Shown piece by piece: positions 1 to 5,959 of a DNA stretch of 15,939 bases. The notes below the pieces were generated by a model. It made no database searches, was not told the origin of the DNA, and was given only the letters and a program-made list of their open reading frames with translations. A program made the position numbers and the translations under genes. Source of the DNA: DTQF01 sp038874185. GTDB lineage: Archaea > Micrarchaeota > Micrarchaeia > CABMEP01. The stretch's first letter is position 1. Each line of letters opens with the position of its first letter. The stretch is taken from positions 1 to 15,939 of the forward strand of contig JAVZCX010000017.1 of the NCBI GenBank assembly GCA_038874185.1, read 5' to 3'.

Positions 1-279
1 GTATACTAAAACCCCTTTGTTTCCTACTATGTTTATATAATCAATATATCCTGCATCCTTTAATTCACTAGCTATCTTCTGTGTATTTTCATTCCAAGGC
101 TGAATAATAATTTCATTTCCATACCCTGCTATTTTACATGTAGCAGTTCCTTTGCCCTGGCTGATGTTTGAAACAATTTCGCGGCTGGCAGGAGTTCTTG
201 TGAAATTATAGAACATAGATATTATGAACATAAGAGCTATGAATGCAACTATGTATCTTACCATTTCTTTTCTTTCCAT
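1..279 (-). CDS. Partial membrane-anchored protein, N-terminal 93 residues, unknown function
   Basis: The reverse strand is open from an ATG at 277-279 to the window edge (93 codons, no stop), so the C-terminal part is missing. The start is supported by a strong archaeal ribosome binding site just upstream (GGAAGTGATC on the minus strand, one mismatch from GGAGGTGATC). Residues 1-7 are charged (MERKEMV), followed by one hydrophobic segment at about residues 8-24. The rest is soluble, with a single Cys at 48. This suggests an N-terminally anchored protein with its bulk on one face of the membrane. A possible promoter is the TTTTAAAT-type box near 330-345. It diverges from the FKBP gene. I do not recognise a family; a small extracytoplasmic domain is only a guess. 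Confidence 0.7.
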   Translation of the reverse strand, partial: MERKEMVRYIVAFIALMFIISMFYNFTRTPASREIVSNISQGKGTATCKIAGYGNEIIIQPWNENTQKIASELKDAGYIDYINIVGNKGVLVY

Positions 280-344
280 TTGATCACTTCCTTCAATTAT
301 AAAATAATGAGTAAAAATATTAGTCTTTAAAGATTTAAAAGGCT

Positions 345-362
345 TAACACCATATATATCTT
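345..362 (+). promoter_or_regulatory. Putative box A promoter for the FKBP cluster
   Basis: An ATATATAT-type box lies at about 350-360. An archaeal start site is expected about 25 bp downstream, near 380, leaving a short leader that contains the GAGGGAT binding site (395-400) before the ATG at 404. Placement is by eye only. Confidence 0.4.
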
Positions 363-403
363 ATTCTTATCATCTGCAAATTATTTTGCTAAAGAGGGAT
401 AAT

Positions 404-1117
404 ATGGCAATACAAATAGGAGATTTCATAAAGTTGAGTTATACAGGAATGCTGGAAGATGGATCAGTATTTGATACTACTGATGAAAAGCTTGCAAAGG
501 AAAAAGGAATTTACAATGAAAGAGTGGTATACGCGCCAGTTCTTTTGATAGTTGGAAGACAACAAGTTATAAGAGGGTTGGATGAGGCTTTGTTAGGAAT
601 GAATAAAGGTGAAGAGAAAGAAGTAACCATTCCTCCTGAGAAGGCATTCGGTCAGATAAACAATGATCTTATAAACGTAATACCATTTTCACATTTTGAA
701 AAGCAGAGAATAAACCCAGTTCCAGGAATGATTGTAAACGTAAATGGAAGAGACGGAATGGTCAGATCAGTGGGTGCAGGAAGAGTAATAGTTGACTTTA
801 ATCATCCATTGGCAGGAAAGACATTGAAATACAAACTTAAAGTTGAAGAGATTATGGACACACCAGAAAAAAGAGTAAATGCATTATTCGAAGATTCTGG
901 ATTGACTGGCTCTGTCAAGCTTGATAAAGATACTGTGATTGTGGAAACAAAAGCAGATCCTTCTGAGAATTATATATTCAGAAAACAAACATTCCTTTCC
1001 TGGATAAGAGAGATAAAGGAGGTAAACAAAATAAAATTCAATGAAGAATATGAGCTTGTATCCAGGAAGCCAGAGGAAGGGCAGAAGACTGAAAAAACAA
1101 AATCTAAGAAGGAGTAG
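404..1117 (+). CDS. FKBP-type peptidyl-prolyl cis-trans isomerase, long archaeal type
   Basis: Predicted cytoplasmic prolyl isomerase and chaperone. The N-terminus has the FKBP fold signature: KLSYTG at about 10-15, SVFDTT at about 21-26, then VIRGLDEALLGM and an AFGQ stretch near 85. As in SlyD-like archaeal FKBPs, an insert-in-flap domain interrupts the fold at about 80-130, with PLAGKTLKYKLKV returning to it near 135-150. A further C-terminal domain (about 155-225) and a Lys/Glu-rich tail make the protein 237 residues, close to the long 'FKBP26' class of methanogens rather than the short 16-18 kDa class. I chose the ATG at 404 over an in-frame TTG at 386 because GAGGGAT lies just upstream and the family start falls there. 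The gene leads a plus-strand cluster with MscL and a stomatin-like gene. Confidence 0.93.
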   Translation: MAIQIGDFIKLSYTGMLEDGSVFDTTDEKLAKEKGIYNERVVYAPVLLIVGRQQVIRGLDEALLGMNKGEEKEVTIPPEKAFGQINNDLINVIPFSHFEKQRINPVPGMIVNVNGRDGMVRSVGAGRVIVDFNHPLAGKTLKYKLKVEEIMDTPEKRVNALFEDSGLTGSVKLDKDTVIVETKADPSENYIFRKQTFLSWIREIKEVNKIKFNEEYELVSRKPEEGQKTEKTKSKKE

Positions 1118-1167
1118 ATGATTTCAGTAGATGTATAATATTATTGCAAAGTATTTGGGTCGATTTT

Positions 1168-1473
1168 ATGTCTATAGTTTCAGAATTTAAAGAATTCCTT
1201 AATGAATACAAAGTTATGGGTCTTGCAGTTGCATTCATAATGGGTGGAGCAATAACAACACTAGTGCAATCTCTTGTGAACAACATAATAATGCCGATTT
1301 TCGGTGCGCTTCTTCCAAACGGAGACTGGCAAACTGCAACATTTGCATTAGGTCCGATACAAATCGGATGGGGAGCATTTTTAAGCGCATTGATAAACTT
1401 CATAATAATCGCTTTTGTAATTTTCATGATTGCAAAATATGTCATGAAGGAAGAAAAAGTGACAAAGAAATAA
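1168..1473 (+). CDS. mscL: Large-conductance mechanosensitive channel MscL
   Basis: Predicted homopentameric channel that opens under membrane tension to release solutes during osmotic downshock. The 101-residue product has the family order: an amphipathic N-terminal helix (EFKEFLNEYKV, 6-16), TM1 at about 17-44 with the signature LVNNIIMPIFG at 36-46, a short periplasmic-side loop (about 49-66), TM2 at about 68-90 and a short charged tail. It is shorter than the roughly 136-residue E. coli protein because the loop and C-terminal helix bundle are reduced. The ATG at 1168 is preferred to an upstream TTG at 1144, since it places the amphipathic helix at the N-terminus and has GGTCGAT upstream. 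It lies 50 bp after the FKBP gene with no clear terminator between, so co-transcription is plausible. Confidence 0.93.
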   Translation: MSIVSEFKEFLNEYKVMGLAVAFIMGGAITTLVQSLVNNIIMPIFGALLPNGDWQTATFALGPIQIGWGAFLSALINFIIIAFVIFMIAKYVMKEEKVTKK

Positions 1474-1508
1474 TATTTTTACACCATTAAGAATAAAAAA
1501 GTGATTTT

Positions 1509-2294
1509 ATGTTGGAATGGATATTTGTTTTGATTGTAATTGGAATTATATCTATCAAAATAGTTATGCAGTACCAAGAAGGAGTGGTGTTTAGGTTGGG
1601 TAAGTTTGCTAGATCCGCAGGACCTGGCTTGAACTTTGTTGTCCCTCTCATAGAGGAGATTAGATATGTTGACAAGAGAATCACAACTATAGATATTCCA
1701 AAGCAAGAGGTAATGACCAAAGACAATGTTCCATTAGGTGTAAATGGCGTAGTCTTCTATAGAGTTGAGGATTCAAAGAAAGCAATACTTGAGATAGAGA
1801 ATTACCATTATGCTATATCTCAATACGCCCAGACTGCATTAAGAGATGTCATAGGTGGAAAAGAACTAGATGCAATACTCACAAACAGAGACGAGGTTGC
1901 AGATGAAATAAAATTAATAGTTGACAAGGAAACAAGCGAGTGGGGCGTAGACATTACAAACATAAAAATTCAAGATATAGAATTGCCTGCAGATATGAAG
2001 AGAGTAATGGCAAAGCAGGCAGAGGCAGAAAGAGACAAGAGAGCAAAGATAATTGAGAGTGAGGCCGAATTCGCAGCAGCACAGAAGGTATCAGACGCAG
2101 CAAGGCTTCTTTCATCAACTCCAGGTGGATTGCATCTTAAAACGCTATTAACTATATCTAACGTTGCATCTTACGATGGCAATTCCGTAATATTTGTGAC
2201 ACCAATAGAACTACTAGAGGCAATGAAGGGCTTCGCAAAGAAAGGAGGATCAAGCGAATCTGATAAAGAAACAAAAGAAAAAGGTAAGAAATAA
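1509..2294 (+). CDS. Stomatin-like SPFH/band 7 membrane protein (slipin)
   Basis: Predicted membrane-anchored scaffold of the SPFH (stomatin/prohibitin/flotillin) family. One hydrophobic N-terminal segment (about 2-20) is followed by the slipin hallmark EGVVFRLGKFARSAGPGLNF (24-43), then the SPFH domain to about 170 (DIPKQEVMTKDNVPLGVNGV, ALRDVIGGKELDAILTNRD, WGVDI). A charged, Ala/Glu-rich coiled coil (about 170-200) and a Lys-rich tail complete 261 residues. GTGAT lies 4 bases before the ATG. In Pyrococcus, a stomatin of this type is encoded beside an NfeD serine protease that cleaves it; no nfeD gene is adjacent here. The 35-bp spacing to mscL suggests a shared transcript, which fits a membrane-integrity role. 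The exact partner is unknown. Confidence 0.92.
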   Translation: MLEWIFVLIVIGIISIKIVMQYQEGVVFRLGKFARSAGPGLNFVVPLIEEIRYVDKRITTIDIPKQEVMTKDNVPLGVNGVVFYRVEDSKKAILEIENYHYAISQYAQTALRDVIGGKELDAILTNRDEVADEIKLIVDKETSEWGVDITNIKIQDIELPADMKRVMAKQAEAERDKRAKIIESEAEFAAAQKVSDAARLLSSTPGGLHLKTLLTISNVASYDGNSVIFVTPIELLEAMKGFAKKGGSSESDKETKEKGKK

Positions 2295-2301
2295 TCAATT
2301 A

Positions 2302-2336
2302 AGATTTTTAATCTCTTTTTTAATTTTTTATTTTTT
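2302..2336 (+). terminator. Hairpin plus T-tracts after the stomatin gene
   Basis: AGATT-TTT-AATCT (2302-2314) is a perfect 5-bp stem with a 3-base loop. It is followed by T6 runs at 2316-2321, 2324-2329 and 2331-2336, which suits archaeal T-rich termination. The tract runs a few bases into the end of the convergent cysteine synthase gene. Confidence 0.6.
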
Positions 2337-3245
2337 CCAAATGTCCATACTGAGATACCTCTCTCCCCTATCACATAGGATTGTAACTATATTCTTTCCT
2401 TTCATATCTTTTCTTTTTTGAAGCTCAATACATGCTGCTAAGTTTGCACCCGAGGAGATCCCGCAGAAAAGGCCTTCTGTTCTTGTCAGTTCTCTTGTAT
2501 ATTTTATTGCGTCCTTGTTTCTTATAGTTATTATTTCATCCATTAAATCATAGTCAAATATCTTAGGCACAAATCCCTCTCCAATTCCCTGTATGTCATG
2601 ATGGCCTATCTTTCCACCACTTAGAGCAGCACATTCTTCAGGTTCTACTGCAATTATTTTTGCATCTTTAAATTTCTTCCTCAGAACAGTAGCCACACCA
2701 ACAATTGTCCCGCCAGTTCCAACACCCATTACAAACGCATCAATTTTTTGCTTTCTTTTTTTCATTTGTTCGATTATCTCCTTTCCAGTCTTATGATGGG
2801 CTTTAAAATTATCTGGATTTTCGAATTGCGATGGAAACCACGCCTTTCCTTTATATTTAATCTTCATTTCTTCAAGTTTTTTAACCGGTCCAAACATCTC
2901 TTCTTTTGCAGGAGTAAGAGTAACCCTTCCTCCAAACGCCTCTATCATTTGTCTCCTTTCTTTTGTTACATTTTCAGGCATTATTGCAATGAATTCATAT
3001 CCAAGTGCAGCAGAAACCATTGCAAAAGATATTCCTGTGTTTCCAGACGTGGCTTCTATTATTTTCATTCCTTTCTTTAACTCTCCTCTTTCTTCCGCCT
3101 TGTGAACCATCTCATGTGCAATCCTGTCTTTTAGACTTCCACTCGGATTGAGATATTCAAGTTTTGCATAAATGTTTGAACTATTGCTAAATCTTTCAAG
3201 TTTGACTAATGGAGTATTTCCTATATTATGAAGTATATCAACCAT
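2328..3245 (-). CDS. Cysteine synthase (O-acetylserine/phosphoserine sulfhydrylase family, PLP enzyme)
   Basis: Predicted cytoplasmic PLP enzyme making L-cysteine from an activated serine and sulfide. Visible motifs are: NTPLVKL (10-16), PSGSLKDR with PLP-binding Lys39, TSGNTG (66-71) for substrate/PLP contact, FENPDNFKAH (141-150), GTGGT phosphate-binding loop (176-180), EGFVP (223-227), CGISSGAN (261-268) and the closing DRGERYLS. The length of 305 residues is typical of CysK/CysM; there is no CBS or haem domain. The ATG at 3243-3245 is preceded by AAGGTGAAA on the minus strand. The motifs do not tell O-acetylserine from O-phosphoserine use, and no serine acetyltransferase gene is nearby, so I give no gene symbol. 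It is transcribed away from the CxxC protein gene and converges on the stomatin gene. Confidence 0.92.
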   Translation of the reverse strand: MVDILHNIGNTPLVKLERFSNSSNIYAKLEYLNPSGSLKDRIAHEMVHKAEERGELKKGMKIIEATSGNTGISFAMVSAALGYEFIAIMPENVTKERRQMIEAFGGRVTLTPAKEEMFGPVKKLEEMKIKYKGKAWFPSQFENPDNFKAHHKTGKEIIEQMKKRKQKIDAFVMGVGTGGTIVGVATVLRKKFKDAKIIAVEPEECAALSGGKIGHHDIQGIGEGFVPKIFDYDLMDEIITIRNKDAIKYTRELTRTEGLFCGISSGANLAACIELQKRKDMKGKNIVTILCDRGERYLSMDIWKK

Positions 3246-3299
3246 TCATTTCACCTTCTACAATTTTTTTGCCTTTTATTAATTGTTTTGATGACAGTA

Positions 3300-3310
3300 T
3301 TTTAAATTTA
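3300..3310 (+). promoter_or_regulatory. Box A promoter of a probably leaderless gene
   Basis: TTTTAAAT at 3300-3307 has its centre about 24-25 bp before the ATG at 3328. That is where an archaeal start site falls, and no Shine-Dalgarno-like sequence intervenes. The transcript therefore probably begins at or next to the start codon. Confidence 0.5.
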
Positions 3311-3327
3311 TTTATCAAATTGAGTTT

Positions 3328-4065
3328 ATGTGTGAGATATGCAGCAAGCTGGATGATGAACATAGAAAAAGAGTGGATTCTATTTTCTCAAGAATTTCAG
3401 AGCGTATAAGCAATTCAAAGGAAAACCAGGAATTCAAAGGAGTAGCATTTTCAACTTCAAACTTTCCAAAGTTTTATGGGGTTTGGTTTGAACCAAGAAT
3501 GCAACTTCAACTGCCATCAAATTTTTATCAGTCTGTTCTGGTAGACGGCCAGAAGCTAAGGAGCGATTGGACGTCTGGATGGTTAAGGGTTCTCTCATTC
3601 CATCAAGGTTCACTTTTTCTTCTTGCACATGGTTTTGTAAAGAAAGAAGATAAGGAATACAACTTATTTCTTTATCAAGTAGAATTCAAGAAAGAAGAGT
3701 ATAAATCAGCTGTTACCGAAGGAAATAAAATTACCATAATGGTAGAAAACGTTGAAAAAGAAGGAACAGATCTAATAAGTGGAAACCAGGTTTCTCATAG
3801 ATTTTCATTTTCCTTTATCCACAATCCAACAGAAAGGGCGTTTGTTCCGAGGGACAGGATCGAAAGCAGCGGTCTCTTCAGATCAGTTTATCAGGGAAAA
3901 GTAGCTCCAAAACCGATCACATTTGATTGGTCCAATTATGTTATTACAGTTCCTCATTTCGCGTTTCATTCTATTATTCACCAGCGATACAAAGAATTTG
4001 GATTTGCATCCGCAATTGAAATGCAGCATAGAGTTACTGAATCATTGAGCTATCATCTAAAGTAG
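3328..4065 (+). CDS. Hypothetical protein with N-terminal CxxC motif
   Basis: I do not recognise this 245-residue protein. It begins MCEIC (Cys2, Cys5) with His12 close by, and I see no other cysteine. If metal is bound, it would need histidines or a second subunit. A helical N-terminal region (about 5-35) is followed by a mixed, aromatic-rich body likely to be mostly beta (FYGVWFEP about 49-56, WLRVLSFHQGSLFLLAHGFV about 85-104). A C-terminal helix carries regularly spaced histidines at 210, 214 and 218, then 234 and 243. There is no signal peptide or membrane segment. It has its own promoter, appears leaderless, and faces tRNA-Gln tail to tail with only 10 bp between. Its normal composition and clean frame suggest a real, lineage-restricted gene. 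Confidence 0.75.
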   Translation: MCEICSKLDDEHRKRVDSIFSRISERISNSKENQEFKGVAFSTSNFPKFYGVWFEPRMQLQLPSNFYQSVLVDGQKLRSDWTSGWLRVLSFHQGSLFLLAHGFVKKEDKEYNLFLYQVEFKKEEYKSAVTEGNKITIMVENVEKEGTDLISGNQVSHRFSFSFIHNPTERAFVPRDRIESSGLFRSVYQGKVAPKPITFDWSNYVITVPHFAFHSIIHQRYKEFGFASAIEMQHRVTESLSYHLK

Positions 4066-4075
4066 AAAAATAAGA

Positions 4076-4148
4076 TAGCCCCGACCGGATTCGAACCGGT
4101 GTCTGCAGGTCCAGAGCCTGCCATACTTGACCACTATACGACGGGGCT
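4076..4148 (-). tRNA. tRNA-Gln (anticodon CTG)
   Basis: On the minus strand the 73-nt sequence folds as a full cloverleaf. The 7-bp acceptor stem is AGCCCCG/CGGGGCT (4142-4148 with 4077-4083), the anticodon stem is GCAGG/CCTGC with loop CTCTGGA (anticodon CTG), and the T-arm is ACCGG-TTCGAAT-CCGGT with discriminator A at 4076. No CCA is encoded. The first pair is A1-U72, the feature that archaeal GatDE amidotransferase is known to use to recognise tRNA-Gln charged with glutamate. I therefore infer that the Glu-to-Gln route supplies Gln-tRNA here, although no gatDE is in the window. Confidence 0.96.
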
Positions 4149-4170
4149 TTATTATAATAAATAGCACCTT

Positions 4171-4184
4171 GGTTTAATAAATGT
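4171..4184 (-). promoter_or_regulatory. Putative box A promoter for tRNA-Gln
   Basis: On the minus strand CATTTATTAAACC (4171-4183) is centred about 28 bp before the first base of the tRNA at 4148, the expected distance for an archaeal tRNA promoter. Confidence 0.4.
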
Positions 4185-4186
4185 AT

Positions 4187-4208
4187 CTGAAATTTATAAC
4201 AATTTCAG
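4187..4208. repeat. Perfect inverted repeat at the end of the small Cys-rich gene
   Basis: CTGAAATT (4187-4194) and AATTTCAG (4201-4208) form a perfect 8-bp stem with a 6-base loop. The repeat overlaps the stop codon of the small Cys-rich gene (4205-4207) and sits just upstream of the tRNA-Gln promoter. It may end or insulate the ProRS transcript, but no long T-run follows on the minus strand. Confidence 0.5.
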
Positions 4209-4351
4209 CGTAGGCAAGCAGGTTTTGGCCACTGCTTGCTATTCTTATGGTATCTGATGCATTCGCAGCATATTCCATGTCTTGGGCAATCTGTTTCTGG
4301 GCATGGGCAATCCTTTTCATTTTCTTCTTTGTTTGGACACGGGCTTCTCAT
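4205..4351 (-). CDS. Small cysteine-rich protein, DUF6485-like
   Basis: This 48-residue ORF has nine-spaced Cys clusters: Cys5, Cys15, Cys17, Cys22, Cys28, Cys29, Cys31 and Cys46. The core CPRHGICCECIRYHK (22-36) followed by PACLR at the end closely resembles the small Cys-rich family I know as DUF6485 (pattern CPRxGxCCECIxYHR...LPAC). Such spacing implies a metal-binding or zinc-knuckle-like protein; its function is unknown. The ATG at 4349-4351 has GGTG at a suitable distance on the minus strand. It begins 36 bp after the ProRS stop, so the two are probably co-transcribed. It is easily missed because of its size, but the cysteine pattern makes chance very unlikely. Confidence 0.85.
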   Translation of the reverse strand: MRSPCPNKEENEKDCPCPETDCPRHGICCECIRYHKNSKQWPKPACLR

Positions 4352-4387
4352 AAAAACACCATTAATTTATCCTAACAGTATTAAAAA

Positions 4388-5860
4388 TTAATATTGTCTA
4401 GCAATATAAACTACATGTTTTGCAGGCTTTCCGCAAACCACGCATTTCTTGTTCCCAAAAGGTTCTTCAACTTTCCCTATAAGAGTTCCTCTTACTTTTC
4501 CGCCTTTCGTTTCATATTGTATTATATCCCCGCATTCTTTTCCATCAGAGTCAACGGAACAGATATTAACTCTCGCATACGCCTTGTCGTTGTCAAGTAT
4601 GTTCTTAATCTCTTGTATGGTTTCTGCATTCTTTATCTTTCCCTCTAATTTAGATATTGATTTCTGCTTCAATCTGTTTATCATCTGCTCCTTTTCTTCC
4701 TCTATAACTTTGATCAGATCTTTGTCATCTATTCTTTTTCTTGTTCTTTCATCTCTTGGAACAAGAGTGACAAATTTTTCATTAACTTCTTTTTCTCCGA
4801 TCTCTATTCTGAAGGGCACTCCTTTAAGCTCCCAGTCAGCATATTTGTAGCCTGGCGTTTTGTCTCTTTCATCTAATATCACTTTATATCCTTTCTTTTC
4901 TAGTTTCTTTTTAATGTCCCTGCATTTCTTAATTATTAATTTATTGTCAGCCCCACTCTTTACTATAGGAACTATCACTGCATCTACTGGCGCTACAGAA
5001 GGAGGAATAACCAATCCTCTATTATCACCATGGATTGATATGATTGCTGCCATTATTCTCCATATTCCAGGCCCATAACATGTTTGATAGGCATGGAGTT
5101 CGTTGTTATCTTTGTCTTTGAATTTGATATTGAATCCCTTTGCAAAATTCTGTCCAAGGTAATGGGTGCTTGCAATCTGAAGCGTTTTTCCATCTGGAAG
5201 AAGTACGTCTGTTGCGTATGTGTGCTCAGCACCAGGGAATGTATCCCATTTTGGTCTTTGGAAGAACATGCATTCTATTCCCAGCTGTTCCTTTATCACT
5301 TTTGTTGATATCACCATATCCTTTATTATCTGCTCTCTTGCTTCTTTTTCTGTTGCAAATACATCATGTGCCTCTATCCAAAGGAATTCTCTTCCTCTGA
5401 AGAAAGGGCTGGTTTCTGCTTCGTTTCTAAAAACAGTACAGCTCTGGTATAATCTTATAGGGAGATCTGTATAATCCCTCACCCATAAAGAATACATCTG
5501 GTACATTGCAGTTTCACTTGTTGGTCTAAGCGCAAGCTTTCTGTTTAATTTTTCAGCACCTTTTTCAGTTATCCAGAATACATTAGGAACGAATCCTTCT
5601 GCATGTTCTTTTTCAATTTCAAAATTTTCTTCAGGAATTACTGTAGGGAAGAGTGTTGGTTCATGGCCATCCTTTTCAAGTTCTGCTTCAAATAAAGCAT
5701 ATAATTTTTTGAATATCCTCATTGCCCATGGCTTGTGGACAATGAATCCCTGCACGTTGTATCTATTGTCAACCAAATCTGCTGCATAAATAATCGTATT
5801 ATACCATTCACTGAAGTTCTTTTCTTTATCTTTGTCAAATTCTCTTCCAGCCATTGCCAT
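4388..5860 (-). CDS. proS: Prolyl-tRNA synthetase, archaeal/eukaryotic type
   Basis: Predicted cytoplasmic class II synthetase that charges tRNA-Pro. The 490-residue protein has the archaeal/eukaryotic layout. The catalytic core has LRPTSETAMY (111-120), motif 2 around FRNEAE (144-149) with FRGREFLWIEAHDVFAT (154-170), and motif 3 WRIMAAIISIHGDNRGL (267-283). There is no bacterial editing insertion. An anticodon-binding domain follows (VAPVDAVIVPIV, DERDKTPGYKYADWELKGVPFRIEIG, about 289-355). The C-terminal domain carries four candidate zinc cysteines (434, 443, 473, 476) and ends in the characteristic Tyr490. The first ATG is used because AGGTG lies just upstream on the minus strand; a second in-frame ATG is two codons later. 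It shares a divergent promoter region with RuBisCO. Confidence 0.97.
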   Translation of the reverse strand: MAMAGREFDKDKEKNFSEWYNTIIYAADLVDNRYNVQGFIVHKPWAMRIFKKLYALFEAELEKDGHEPTLFPTVIPEENFEIEKEHAEGFVPNVFWITEKGAEKLNRKLALRPTSETAMYQMYSLWVRDYTDLPIRLYQSCTVFRNEAETSPFFRGREFLWIEAHDVFATEKEAREQIIKDMVISTKVIKEQLGIECMFFQRPKWDTFPGAEHTYATDVLLPDGKTLQIASTHYLGQNFAKGFNIKFKDKDNNELHAYQTCYGPGIWRIMAAIISIHGDNRGLVIPPSVAPVDAVIVPIVKSGADNKLIIKKCRDIKKKLEKKGYKVILDERDKTPGYKYADWELKGVPFRIEIGEKEVNEKFVTLVPRDERTRKRIDDKDLIKVIEEEKEQMINRLKQKSISKLEGKIKNAETIQEIKNILDNDKAYARVNICSVDSDGKECGDIIQYETKGGKVRGTLIGKVEEPFGNKKCVVCGKPAKHVVYIARQY

Positions 5861-5904
5861 GATAACACCTTTAAAAACATAAGCATTAATATAATTAGTC
5901 AGAG

Positions 5905-5917
5905 AATATTTAAAAAC
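5905..5917 (+). promoter_or_regulatory. Putative box A promoter for RuBisCO
   Basis: AATATTTAAAAAC (5905-5917) would place transcription start near 5936, leaving a leader of about 24 nt that includes GGTGAT (5951-5956). The same A+T-rich region may also hold the minus-strand ProRS promoter. An alternative box is GATATAATA at 5921-5929. Confidence 0.4.
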
Positions 5918-5959
5918 AATGATATAATAATTATTTCTTAGTTGTTCAATGGTGATGAT

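Noticed and set aside
386..403. TTG-initiated extension of the FKBP gene
   Set aside because: The ATG at 404 has GAGGGAT just upstream and gives the family's usual N-terminus; similar TTG extensions at 1144, 5942, 13774 and 15831 were rejected for the same reasons.
1104..1445. Long open frame on the minus strand opposite mscL
   Set aside because: It is the antisense shadow of a clear MscL gene, has no binding site and gives an unfamiliar protein.
2328..3245. Cystathionine beta-synthase
   Set aside because: The protein ends at 305 residues with the CysK/CysM-type DRGERYLS ending and has no haem or CBS domains.
4394..5474. Several plus-strand open frames opposite ProRS
   Set aside because: They overlap each other and lie antisense to a fully motif-supported ProRS; their compositions are Ser/Phe/Leu-rich, typical of reverse-strand shadows.
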